Origin: Thermoplasmata archaeon
GTDB lineage: Archaea; Thermoplasmatota; Thermoplasmata; Lutacidiplasmatales; UBA184
Assembly (NCBI GenBank): GCA_030039715.1
Contig: JASHVA010000048.1
Span: forward strand, 1 to 37,761
Length of the DNA: 37,761 bases
Direction: 5' to 3'
The notes below the pieces were generated by a model that saw nothing but the letters and a program-made list of their open reading frames with translations, was not told the origin of the DNA and made no database searches. This document shows, in pieces, positions 17,637-26,876 of the stretch (its first letter is position 1; each line of letters begins with the position of its first letter). The position numbers were made by a program, and so were the translations under genes.

Positions 17637-18553
17637 AGGTCGTCATCCCGGCGGCCGGGCTCGGCACGCGCTTCCTCCCGGCGACCAAGAGCCAGCCGAA
17701 GGAGATGCTGCCGATCCTCGACCGGCCGGTGATCCAGTACGTCGTCGAGGAGGCGGTCGCCGCGGGCGCCGACGACATCCTGATCGTGACCGGGAGGGGG
17801 AAGCGCGCGCTCGAAGATCACTTCGATTTCTCTCCCGAGCTCGAAGCGAACGCGCGCTACCCCGAGCTCGATCGACTCGCGGAGCTCGTGCGGAGGGCGC
17901 GCATCCACTTCGTCCGGCAACGCGAACCTCGTGGCCTCGGGGACGCGATCGGTCTCGCCCGGCACCACACCGGCTCCGAGCCGTTCGGCGTTCTGCTCGG
18001 GGACACCATCAACGTCGCGGATCCGCCGCTCCTGCGCCAGCTATGGGACCGCTACTCTTCGCTCCACCACACCGTGCTCGCGGTCGAGCCCGTCCCGGAG
18101 GCGAAGGTGCGCGACTACGGGATCGTCGAAGGGGAGGAGGTCTCGCCGGGGCTCTACCGGTGCCGGCGGCTGCTCGAAAAGCCGGACCCCGGCGCGACGA
18201 AGAGCCGCCTCGCGTTGACCGGAGCGTACGTCTTCACTCCCTCGATCTACGACGCGATCGACCGGACCCCGCCCGGGCTCCGGGGAGAGATTCAGATCAC
18301 CGACTCCCTCGCGCTGCTCGCGGAGTCGGAGCCGGTCTACGCGACGACCTTCCGAGGCGAGCGGTTCGACATCGGTAACCGGGAGCTCTGGCTGAACGCC
18401 AACCTCGAGTTCGCGTTCCGGGATCCGGCCTATCGCGACGCACTGCGACTCGCCATGGAGCGGCTGCTCTCCCGGCCGGCGGCGCTTCCGCGCAAGTCGA
18501 GTCCCCGGCGGGGGGTTCGTCGTCGACCTCGGACGGAGCATCATGAACACTGA
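17633..18553 (+). CDS. galU: UTP--glucose-1-phosphate uridylyltransferase (GalU type), GTG start overlapping the upstream stop (GTGA)
   Basis: [57 protein letters not shown]. Confidence 0.93.
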   Translation: [306 protein letters not shown]

Positions 18554-19316
18554 GTCCCCCTCCCGGCGCCGTGCCTTGGTCACGGGCGGGAGCGGGGACC
18601 TCGGTCGCGAGATCGCCCGTCAGCTGATCGCGAGCGGCACCGACGTGGCCACGAGCTCGCGGCATTCGGAGGCCCCGGGCGTCGGCGAGCGCTGGCACCT
18701 GAACTGCGACCTCGCCGAGGCGAGCGGGGCCGGTCGGCTGGTCGACGAAGTGCGGGGGAAATGGGGAGGGCTCGAGGTGCTCGTCAACAACGCGGGCGTG
18801 GCCCCCGGGGCGATCACCCCCATGGTCCACGAGACCGACGACGCGATCGAGCGGGTCGTCGCGACGAACGTGCTCGGACCGCTCTACCTGCTCCGCGGCC
18901 TGTTGCCCCTTCTGCGCCAGGCACCCGGGGGCGGGGTCGTCGTCAACATCGCCTCCCGGGCCGGCCTCGCCCCGATCCCCGGGCTCGTCGCGTACTCCGC
19001 GAGCAAGTCGGCGCTCGTGTCCCTGACTTTGGCCATCGCCAAGGAGGAGTCGGACGGGAAGGTCTACCTCGCCGCGCTCTGCCCGGGCGGCATCGCCACC
19101 GAACTGCGGGCGAGCCTCTTCGGGCGGGACGACGCCGCGCAGCAGCTGCCGGTCGGTCGGGTCGCGTCGCTCGTCGGGGAGATCGCGCTCCACCGGACGG
19201 CCGACGGTCGACCCGTTCGGAGCGGCGGCGCGGTCCTCGTGACCCGGGCGACCGGCGTGCAGGTGCTCGACTGGAGGACCGACGAACGCGGGGTCGAGAC
19301 CTTGAGCTGGCGCTGA
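18543..19316 (+). CDS. SDR family oxidoreductase
   Basis: ALVTGGSGDLGREIA; LVNNAGVAPG; YSASKSALVSLTLAIAKE (YxxxK); CPGGIATEL. Confidence 0.92.
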   Translation: MNTESPSRRRALVTGGSGDLGREIARQLIASGTDVATSSRHSEAPGVGERWHLNCDLAEASGAGRLVDEVRGKWGGLEVLVNNAGVAPGAITPMVHETDDAIERVVATNVLGPLYLLRGLLPLLRQAPGGGVVVNIASRAGLAPIPGLVAYSASKSALVSLTLAIAKEESDGKVYLAALCPGGIATELRASLFGRDDAAQQLPVGRVASLVGEIALHRTADGRPVRSGGAVLVTRATGVQVLDWRTDERGVETLSWR

Positions 19317-19358
19317 CGCGCCAAGCGCTAAGACCGAGCGAGCGTCCGGGCCCTCCCG

Positions 19359-20624
19359 ATGTCGGCGAGCGAACGGCGGACGCCGTGCCGGGGGTGCGGG
19401 TCGTCGGACGGCGTCCGGGCGTTCCTGGACCTCGGTGTCCAGCCGCTCGGCAATGCCTTCCTTCCCCCGACCGAGGTGGCCGGCGAACCGTCGTTTCCGC
19501 TGGAGATCGGCGTCTGCGGGCGCTGCCACCTCGTCCAGATCGTCGAGCCCGCTCCGGCGGAGGCGACGAACCGGGTCTATCGGAACTACTCGTACGTCCC
19601 GACCGGTGAGACGCTCGCGCGCCACTACCGCTCGCTCGCCTCCGACATCGTAGAGGTCGTCCGTCCCCGCGCGGGCGCCCACTTCCTCGACATCGGCAGC
19701 AACGACGGACTGTTGCTGCGGTCGATCCGCGAGCGCCGGCCCGAGGCCGAGCTCCTCGGCGTCGAGCCTTCGACGCGGATCGCCGCGATCGCGCGGGAGA
19801 AGGGGATTCCGACGATCGGGGGATTCTTCGACGCCCCGACCGCCGAGGAGGTCCGACGACGTCTCGGGACGGTCGACGTCGCCAGCGCGACCCAGGTGCT
19901 CCAACACATCCGCGAGCCCGTGGCGCTCTTGCGATCGGTCCACGACATCCTGGCCCCGGACGGGGTCCTCGTGCTCGAGGGCCGGGCCTACTTTCCCGAC
20001 GTGGCGGCGAAGGTGGCGTTCGACACCTTCTACCACGAACTCCTCTATGCGTTCACGCTCCACTCGCTCGAGCCGCTCCTCGCCCAGGCCGGATTCGTCG
20101 TCTTCCACGCCGAGCATCAGGACGTGTACGGCGGCTCCCTCCGGGTCTTCGCCCAGCGCCGGGAGTCCGGTACGCGGGAGGTCTCGCCATCGGTCGACAC
20201 GATCCGCTCGGGCGAGCGAGCGGCCGGCGTGACCGGATTCGAAGCGTACGCCGAGTTCGCCCGCCGCGTTGCCGAGGTCCGTCGAAAGCTCCTCGCGACG
20301 GTGCGCGAACTCGCCGCGGCGGGCGGCACGTTCGCGGGCTACGGCGCCCCGTCCACCGGGACCACGCTCCTGAGCTACTGCGGCCTCGGCACCGAGACCC
20401 TCGCCTACATCGTCGACGACAACCCCCTCAAGCAGGGTCTCGTCACTCCCGGCACGCACGTTCCGATCGTGCCGTCGTCGGCGCTCACCGAACGACCGAC
20501 GGATTACGTGCTCGTCCTCGCCTGGCGACTGCGCGAAGAGATCGTCGGGCGGCTCGCGCCGCGACGGGGGAAGACGATTAAGGGGATCGTCGTCCCGTTG
20601 CCCACACCCGAGCTCGTGCGGTAA
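19359..20624 (+). CDS. NDP-sugar C-methyltransferase-like class I SAM methyltransferase (NovU/TylC3-type architecture)
   Basis: N-terminal Zn-site CRGCGSSDGV..LDLGVQPLGNAFL...CGRCHLVQ; SAM motif HFLDIGSNDGLLL; C-terminal FAGYGAPSTGTTLLSYCGL...YIVDDNPLKQGLVTPGTHVPI. Confidence 0.9.
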   Translation: MSASERRTPCRGCGSSDGVRAFLDLGVQPLGNAFLPPTEVAGEPSFPLEIGVCGRCHLVQIVEPAPAEATNRVYRNYSYVPTGETLARHYRSLASDIVEVVRPRAGAHFLDIGSNDGLLLRSIRERRPEAELLGVEPSTRIAAIAREKGIPTIGGFFDAPTAEEVRRRLGTVDVASATQVLQHIREPVALLRSVHDILAPDGVLVLEGRAYFPDVAAKVAFDTFYHELLYAFTLHSLEPLLAQAGFVVFHAEHQDVYGGSLRVFAQRRESGTREVSPSVDTIRSGERAAGVTGFEAYAEFARRVAEVRRKLLATVRELAAAGGTFAGYGAPSTGTTLLSYCGLGTETLAYIVDDNPLKQGLVTPGTHVPIVPSSALTERPTDYVLVLAWRLREEIVGRLAPRRGKTIKGIVVPLPTPELVR

Positions 20625-20640
20625 GGGCGGGAGTACTGGA

Positions 20641-21654
20641 ATGAGGGTGGCGGTCACCGGAGCGGGCGGCTTCATCGGCAGTCATCTCGTCGACGCCCTC
20701 CTCGGCCGAGGCGACACCGTACTGGCGCTCGACATCGGGCGACGGCTGCCCTCGAACCTCGCCGAGGCGGCCACGCGCCCGGGGTTCACGTACGCGCGCT
20801 GCGATGTGACGCGGGAGAGCTCCGTGCGCCGTGCCTTTACCGGCCCCCCCGATGCGGTCGTCCATGCCGCCGCGACGGTCGGGGTCGAGGCGTACCTCCG
20901 GACCCCCATGGAGACGATCGAGTCGAGCGTGATCGGCACGCGGACGGTGCTCCGGGCCACGATGGCCCCGGGCGTACGTTTCCTCTACCTCTCTTCCAGT
21001 GAGGTGTTCGGCCGGAATCCGGCGGTCCCCTGGTCCGAGACGTCCGACCGGGTCCTCGGGGATCCCTCGCTGCATCGGTGGAGCTACAGCACGAGCAAGG
21101 GCCTCTGCGAGCACCTCGTGAACGCGGCGCACGCCGAGCACGGCGTGCCGACCGTGATCGCCCGTCCGTTCAACGTCTACGGGGGTCGGCAACGGCCGGC
21201 GTTCGTCGTGCCGATCACGATCCAGCGCGTGCTGAACGGGCTTCCGCCGGTCATCTACGGAGACGGTCGGCAGACGCGCTGCTTCACCTTCGTCGGCGAT
21301 CTCGTCGACGGGTTGCTGCGCTGCCTGGATCGCGATGCCGCGGTCGGCGAGTCGTTCAACCTCGGGAACCCGAAGGAGCGGACGATCGTCGAGGCGATCC
21401 AGCGGATCCTCGAAGCGTGCGGGAGCTCGCTCGCCCCGACGCACGAGGACCCGCACGCGACGTTCGGGGCGGGGTTCGACGAAATCCCGCGCCGCGTGCC
21501 GGAGGTCGCCAAGGCCGCGCGGCTCCTCGGATGGACGCCGACGACCGAGCTGCCCGAGGGCCTCGCTTCGACCGTCGCCTGGGCGCGCGCGCACCCCGAG
21601 TGGGTCCGGATCCGCCGCCGACGCTCGAAACCCGCGTCGGCGACTCCGCCCTAA
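20641..21654 (+). CDS. NAD-dependent epimerase/dehydratase (extended SDR)
   Basis: VAVTGAGGFIGSHLVDALLGRGDTVLALD; YLSSSEVFGRNP; YSTSKGLCEHLV (YxxxK); RPFNVYGGRQRPAFV. Confidence 0.92.
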   Translation: MRVAVTGAGGFIGSHLVDALLGRGDTVLALDIGRRLPSNLAEAATRPGFTYARCDVTRESSVRRAFTGPPDAVVHAAATVGVEAYLRTPMETIESSVIGTRTVLRATMAPGVRFLYLSSSEVFGRNPAVPWSETSDRVLGDPSLHRWSYSTSKGLCEHLVNAAHAEHGVPTVIARPFNVYGGRQRPAFVVPITIQRVLNGLPPVIYGDGRQTRCFTFVGDLVDGLLRCLDRDAAVGESFNLGNPKERTIVEAIQRILEACGSSLAPTHEDPHATFGAGFDEIPRRVPEVAKAARLLGWTPTTELPEGLASTVAWARAHPEWVRIRRRRSKPASATPP

Positions 21655-22622
21655 CGCTGCGCCGCCTCGGCCGCGGCGGCCAGGATCTCCGGGAGGACCG
21701 ACGCGATTCGGTACCGGCACGTCACGCCGAGCCGGCGCTCGGTCTCGACGCGGGAGACCGCGAACTCGGGCTCGATGACCTCCACGCCGCCCCTCGGGTT
21801 CGGCACCACGTCGATCCGGATCGGCGGGGCGGACGGATGCAGGGCCGCATAGCCGTGCGCCACGCGGTCGGCGATCTCGAGGATGTTGAGGGCCTCTCCG
21901 CTGGCCACGTTGAACGTCCGCGCCTCCCGCGGGGTCCCGGAGGCGAGCAGGTACCGTGCGGCCGCTTCCCAGTGCGCCACGACGTCGAGGATGTGGACGA
22001 AGTCCCGTCGCTGCGTCCCGGGCGCGTTGACCGTGAGTCGGCCGGAGAGGGCCTGGACGGCGAACAGCTGCAGCACGTTGCCTTTCGTCACGGTGCGGCC
22101 GCCCGCGCGGTAGCCCCCGTAGACGTTGCTCTGCCGCAGCACGGCGGTCGCCACGGCGCCCCCGCGGGAGGCCTCCTTCAGGATCTCCTCTCCCGCCGCC
22201 TTCTGGCGCCCGTACTCGTGCGTCGGCGCCGCCGGCGTCGACTCGGTGACGGGCAGCTCCTTCGGCACGCCGACGGCCGTGAAGCTGCTCGCGAACGCGA
22301 TGGGGACGTGGTGCTCCCGACACGTCCGGGCCAGCTCGGCCGTTCCGGCGACGTTGCTCCGGGCGCTTCCCTCGGGGTCCTGGGCGCACGCCATGACTCC
22401 CGAGATCGCGCCCAGGTGCAGCACCACGTCGCAGCGGGCGAGTTCCGCGAGCGCCTCGCGGCTCTCGAACTTCCGGTGGTCGACCGGCCACTGGGGGTAT
22501 CGCACCTCGGTCGGTCCCGAGCCGTCATCGACGAGATACAGTTCGTAACCGCGTTCGGCCAGGTAGGGGACGAGCGCTCCCCCGATGAACCCCGTCGCCC
22601 CGGTGACCCCGATCTTCGGCAT
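21651..22622 (-). CDS. NAD-dependent epimerase/dehydratase (extended SDR); start taken at MPKIGVTGATGF
   Basis: IGVTGATGFIGGALVPYLAERGYELYLVDD; YGRQKAAGEEIL (YxxxK); LRQSNVYGGYRAGG. Confidence 0.9.
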   Translation of the reverse strand: MPKIGVTGATGFIGGALVPYLAERGYELYLVDDGSGPTEVRYPQWPVDHRKFESREALAELARCDVVLHLGAISGVMACAQDPEGSARSNVAGTAELARTCREHHVPIAFASSFTAVGVPKELPVTESTPAAPTHEYGRQKAAGEEILKEASRGGAVATAVLRQSNVYGGYRAGGRTVTKGNVLQLFAVQALSGRLTVNAPGTQRRDFVHILDVVAHWEAAARYLLASGTPREARTFNVASGEALNILEIADRVAHGYAALHPSAPPIRIDVVPNPRGGVEVIEPEFAVSRVETERRLGVTCRYRIASVLPEILAAAAEAAQR

Positions 22623-22738
22623 GCGGCCGAGCACGACCCCCGGGGGTCCATTAGTATTCGCCCGAGTCCCGCGCATGGCCTTTTGAGCCGCGGCCCGTCT
22701 CCCGGCCCGATGGATCGCTACCGGTCTCGGGCGGCCTG

Positions 22739-23905
22739 ATGCCGACGCGCGTCGCGGTCGTCCGGGGGGTCGAGCAGGTCAACGCCGGGGAGCTCGGTGT
22801 CTACTCGGAGCTCGGGAAAGCCGGCTACTCGGTCGAGCTGCTGTGCTCGACGAAGAGCCGGGTGACGGAGGCGGAGGCGCGCATGCCGGTCCGGCGGCGG
22901 CCTCCTCCGGCGCTCGCGGGCCGACTCGCGCGGACCCTCGCCGGCGGCTTCGCGATCGGCCTCGTCTCTCCGTACCGGTACTACCACCAGTATCTCACGG
23001 GCTTCTCCGCGGCCGCCCGCCCGTACGACGTGCTGTGCCCGGTCGACCTCGGTCACCCGACGACCTTCCAGTCCCTCGAGGAGCAGCGCCGGGGGAAGCG
23101 CGTCGTCGTCCAATGCTGGGAGGACATCCCGTTCAACTGGCCGCGCGACCGGCCGCTCGGCCAGCACTTCGAGGCGGTGCTGGACCGGGCCGACCATTTC
23201 CTCCCCTTCACCCGGGACGCGGAGACCGCGCTGCGCGCCATGGGCGTCGGGTCCGACCGGCTCTCCCAAGTGAACATCGGTCTCGACCTCGGCTACTGGC
23301 GGCCGGATCCGTCGGCCCGGGCGTCGGACGGGCCGCTCCGGGCGCTGTTCGTCGGGCGGCTCCAGTGGGCGAAGGGCGTGCAAACGATCATCGAGGCCCT
23401 GGACCAGGTCCGCGCACCCGTCGACGTCACCGTCGTCGGGGCGGGTCCGGAAGAGGCACGGCTCCGCTGGCTCGTGGAGCAACGCCGCCGCCGGAGCTCG
23501 GGGCGGGCCGCGCCGCCGGTCCGGTTCGTCGGTCCGAAGTACGGCCCCGAGCTCCTTCGGCTCCGGCAATCGATGGACGTCCAGCTCGTGCCCTCGATCC
23601 CCACGCCGCAGTGGCGCGAGCAGCTCAATCAATCGATGCTGGAAGCGATGGCCTGCGGGCTCCCGCCGATCGCGTCGCACAGCGGGGCGATCCCCGAGGC
23701 CGTCACGGACGGGGAGAACGGCTGGCTGTTCCCCCCGGATCGCCCGAGCGACCTCGCGGCCATCCTCGAGCGCGTCGCGGCCGACCCGGCCGAGCGTCGG
23801 CGACGCGGGGTCGCCGCCCGGGCGAGGATGGAGCGCGACTACGAGCTCGTTCGGCAGGGCGCCCGGCTCGCGGAGATCTTCCGGACCCGCGTGCGCCCAC
23901 CGTAG
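22739..23905 (+). CDS. Glycosyltransferase family 4
   Basis: RALFVGRLQWAKGVQTIIEALDQV; LVPSIPTPQWREQLNQSMLEAMACGLPPIASHSGAIPEAVTDGENGWLFPP. Confidence 0.92.
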   Translation: MPTRVAVVRGVEQVNAGELGVYSELGKAGYSVELLCSTKSRVTEAEARMPVRRRPPPALAGRLARTLAGGFAIGLVSPYRYYHQYLTGFSAAARPYDVLCPVDLGHPTTFQSLEEQRRGKRVVVQCWEDIPFNWPRDRPLGQHFEAVLDRADHFLPFTRDAETALRAMGVGSDRLSQVNIGLDLGYWRPDPSARASDGPLRALFVGRLQWAKGVQTIIEALDQVRAPVDVTVVGAGPEEARLRWLVEQRRRRSSGRAAPPVRFVGPKYGPELLRLRQSMDVQLVPSIPTPQWREQLNQSMLEAMACGLPPIASHSGAIPEAVTDGENGWLFPPDRPSDLAAILERVAADPAERRRRGVAARARMERDYELVRQGARLAEIFRTRVRPP

Positions 23906-23917
23906 CCGCGCGGGAGT

Positions 23918-25066
23918 TCACTGGGCCGCCGCATACATTCCGAGCAGGCGGTCGAGGTGCCGTTCGGGCGAGAACTCGGTCTGGACCCACGTCCGTCCGT
24001 CGAGCGCCCGGGCCTTCGCGACGTCGTACCCGTCCGCGATCGCGAGGATCGCGCGCGAGAGCGCCGGCGCGTCGCCCGGCGGGATCACGGTCCCGTACGG
24101 TCCGACGGTCTCGGGCAACCCGCCCGAGTCCGTCACGATCACCGGCACTCCGTGTCCGAGCGCCTCGATCGAGGAGTTGCCGAGGTTCTCCCACGGGAGG
24201 GACGGGACGGCCAACACATGGATCTTCGAGAACCAGGCGTGGCTGTCGACCCATCCGTCCACCGTCACGCCGGGCGCCTCGGGGATCGGGATCGGACCCC
24301 CGCCCGCGAACCGGAGCTGGAACGCGGGGCGCTCCGCCCGGACCGATCCGAACGCCCGAAGGAGGACATCGATTCCCTTCTGACGCTCGAATCGTCCGAG
24401 GAACCCGATCGTGAACGGACCGGGCGGGGCTTCGACCGGAGCCGCCGGGGTGGGGATCATCGGACGGAGGACGTCCGTCGGGCGGTAGCCGAGATCGTCG
24501 AAGATCCGGCGGGTCGCGTGGCTGCCGCAGATGTAGGTGCGGACCCGGTCCTTCACGTGCGTGTCGAACGATCGGCGCTTCGCGAGATTGAGCGGAAGGC
24601 CCAGGCCGACCTCACAGCCGGTGAACTGGCATCTCGGAAGGATCCCGCCCGGGCACGGGGTGCCGTCGGGGAGCGTGAGCGTCGCGACCGGGCAGACGAG
24701 CTCGGTGTCGTGGGCCGTGAAGAAGATCGGCTCGCGGCGGCTCCCCAGCCACGGGCCGAGGGCCGAGAATCCGGCGTGGAACCGGTGAAGATGGATCACA
24801 TCCGGTCGGACCTCCCGCGCCACGTCGTCGAGCCAGCGAGCGAGCGGTCCCCCTTCGGCGAGGCTCGCGACGGCCTGGCGGGTCGGCGAGCGGGGCACGA
24901 GGTAGGCGCGTACCGGCCCGAGCCGCTCCGGCACGGGGTCGGTGACGATCGCGGCGGTGACGTTCGGGTGGCCCCGGGCCTCGAGCGCCTGCGAGACGCG
25001 CCGCACGTACACCTGCGCGCCGCCGGGCGCCGGTCCGTCCCACCCGTCGAGACGCAGGATGTTCAA
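23918..25066 (-). CDS. Glycosyltransferase family 4
   Basis: TIGFLGRFERQKGIDVLLRAFGSV; VPSLPWENLGNSSIEALGHGVPVIVTDSGGLPETVG. Confidence 0.92.
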   Translation of the reverse strand: MNILRLDGWDGPAPGGAQVYVRRVSQALEARGHPNVTAAIVTDPVPERLGPVRAYLVPRSPTRQAVASLAEGGPLARWLDDVAREVRPDVIHLHRFHAGFSALGPWLGSRREPIFFTAHDTELVCPVATLTLPDGTPCPGGILPRCQFTGCEVGLGLPLNLAKRRSFDTHVKDRVRTYICGSHATRRIFDDLGYRPTDVLRPMIPTPAAPVEAPPGPFTIGFLGRFERQKGIDVLLRAFGSVRAERPAFQLRFAGGGPIPIPEAPGVTVDGWVDSHAWFSKIHVLAVPSLPWENLGNSSIEALGHGVPVIVTDSGGLPETVGPYGTVIPPGDAPALSRAILAIADGYDVAKARALDGRTWVQTEFSPERHLDRLLGMYAAAQ

Positions 25067-25196
25067 CGAACGGCCCCGGCGCGAGGAAGCGGCGGCGGCA
25101 TTAAGGGCTCGTCGGCCACCGGCGGCCGACGAGGTTCAGAACCGGACTACGCGAAAGCCTATAGGCCGGGGACCCGCCTCGCACGGTGGGGCGCGC

Positions 25197-26309
25197 GTGA
25201 AGATCGTGCATTCGGTGTTCCGGTATCTGCCCGTCTCGGGCGGGGCGACCCGGCTCGTCCAGCTCCTGGCCGAGGGGGCGGCCGCCCGCGGGCACGACGT
25301 GACGGTCGTAACGCAGGAGGAGCCGGGCGCGCCGAGCGAGGAGACGATCGCGGGAGTGAGGGTCCTCCGGGTCCCGATCCGCCGGGTCGGGAAGTTCCGC
25401 CTGCCGCGGGGATACCGCGCGCTGCTGCACCGGCTCGACGCCGACGTCTTCCAGCTGAACGGCAACCGGATTTGGAACGCAGACTTCTACCTGCCGTACG
25501 CGCGCTCGTTCGACTGGCCTCAGGCAATCATGCCGATGGGGTTCTACCACTACTGGATGCGCCGCGGCCTCCTCCGCTGGTTCTACTACGACCGGTACTT
25601 CGCCGGCCGGATCCGGGCGTTCGGCCGGTACCTCGCGCTCACCGGCGCGGAGCGAGAGCAGGTCGTCGGCTGGGGGTACCCGCCCGAGCGCGCCCGCGTC
25701 CTCCCGGTCGGCGTCGACCTCGAGGAGTTCGCCCGTTCCCCGGCCGACCCGGCCGCGCTGCGCTCGGCCTGGCGCCTCCCGGTCCGGCAGGTCGCGGTCT
25801 ATGCCGGCGGCCTCTACGACAACAAGCGCGTGGACCGACTGGTCCGAGCGGTCGCCGGGACCCGAGGGGAGTGGGGTCTGGTCGTCCTCGGACCGGACGT
25901 CCCGGGCCATCCGTACGACCGGGCCCATTGCGAGGCGCTCGCGCGAGAGCTGGGCGCGCCGGTGCGGTTCCTCGGGGCCGTCCCCCGGACGGAGCTCGTG
26001 ACGTCGTTCTTCGCGGCCGACGCCTACGTCCAGGCGAGCGCGTTCGAAGGGTTCGGCATCACGCTCGTCGAGGCGATGGCCACCGGCCGCCCGTTCGTCG
26101 CGTTCGACGCCGGGGTCGCCCGCGACGTCGCAGCCCGCGGAGCCGGGGTCGTCGTCTCGAGCGAGGAGGAGATGTCCCGCGCCCTCGTGGACCTACCGCG
26201 ACGCGCGCGGGAACGCGGGAGCGCCGCGCGGCTCGTCGCGCAGGACTACTCGGTCGCCCAGATGGTCGACCGGGCGCTCGAGCAGTACCGGGCGATCGCC
26301 CGGAACTAG
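25197..26309 (+). CDS. Glycosyltransferase family 4, GTG start
   Basis: VKIVHSVFRYLPVSGGATRLVQLLAEGAAARGHDVTVVT; VYAGGLYDNKRVDRLVRAV; FEGFGITLVEAMATGRPFVAFDAG; the ORF track extends upstream without homology. Confidence 0.9.
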   Translation: MKIVHSVFRYLPVSGGATRLVQLLAEGAAARGHDVTVVTQEEPGAPSEETIAGVRVLRVPIRRVGKFRLPRGYRALLHRLDADVFQLNGNRIWNADFYLPYARSFDWPQAIMPMGFYHYWMRRGLLRWFYYDRYFAGRIRAFGRYLALTGAEREQVVGWGYPPERARVLPVGVDLEEFARSPADPAALRSAWRLPVRQVAVYAGGLYDNKRVDRLVRAVAGTRGEWGLVVLGPDVPGHPYDRAHCEALARELGAPVRFLGAVPRTELVTSFFAADAYVQASAFEGFGITLVEAMATGRPFVAFDAGVARDVAARGAGVVVSSEEEMSRALVDLPRRARERGSAARLVAQDYSVAQMVDRALEQYRAIARN

Positions 26310-26328
26310 CGCGGCCCGGGCGGCGGAA

Positions 26329-26436
26329 TGGGGCTGCCCGAATTTGAATCGGGGTCCCGAGCTCCCAAAGCTCGAAGGATGGACCAGTAGAGCGGACGGA
26401 GGAGCGTCCTCCGGTCCGTAGCTACCCCACAGCCCC
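26329..26436 (-). tRNA. tRNA-Pro(UGG) with a putative noncanonical 34-nt intron in the D-loop (about 26387-26420)
   Basis: Minus strand: GGGGCTG-TG-GGGTAGC-[34 nt]-TGGTCCATCCTT-CGAGC-TTTGGGA-GCTCG-GGAC-CCCGA-TTCAAAT-TCGGG-CAGCCCC-A. Acceptor, anticodon and T stems pair fully; anticodon TGG at 26365-26367; mature length 74 nt if the insert is removed. Confidence 0.88.
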
Positions 26437-26446
26437 ACATCCGCGG

Positions 26447-26875
26447 CTAGACCGCTTCCACCCGTTTGAGGGTTCGGCCGATGCGGCACTCCGCGGGCTC
26501 GGCCTCGACGCGCTCGATGCGGAAGCGCTGTTTCGCTGGCACGTTCGGGCTCGCGCAGACCCACCAGTTCGGGCAATCCAGACGGCGGCACGGGTACCGG
26601 GCGACCTCGACCGAGCTCCCGACGACCGCGCTCCGCGAGTCGACGACGAGCGCGCGCGCGACCGGCTTCACCTCCACGACGTGGGCCTCGGACTCCTGGA
26701 GGGCACACGGGTGCGTGATCGGCCGGACCTTGGTGACGGCGTAGTTCCGCCCGACGTCGAGCGTGAGGCAGGCGTGCCGGTACGGGCACGTGCGGCAGAC
26801 CGGCGCCCCGCCCTGGTAGATGAACTCGTACCCCTCGCGAGCCTCGGAACTCGCGATCAGCGTGATCTCGGGCAT
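26447..26875 (-). CDS. UPF0179 family Cys-rich archaeal protein
   Basis: CRTCPYRHACLTLDVGRNYAVTKVRPITHPCALQESEAHVVEV...CRRLDCPNWWVCASP matches the UPF0179 pattern. Confidence 0.85.
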   Translation of the reverse strand: MPEITLIASSEAREGYEFIYQGGAPVCRTCPYRHACLTLDVGRNYAVTKVRPITHPCALQESEAHVVEVKPVARALVVDSRSAVVGSSVEVARYPCRRLDCPNWWVCASPNVPAKQRFRIERVEAEPAECRIGRTLKRVEAV

Positions 26876-26876
26876 G

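Noticed and set aside
18297-20675. 792-aa minus ORF
   Set aside because: Antisense to galU, the SDR and the methyltransferase, all of which have clear motifs in their own frames.
23957-26347. 796-aa plus ORF spanning two glycosyltransferases
   Set aside because: Wrong-frame read-through; both GT4 genes are clear on their own strands and frames.
26387-26420. Hairpin as a transcription terminator or an expressed sRNA
   Set aside because: It lies inside the tRNA between D-arm halves; a tRNA intron explains it better.
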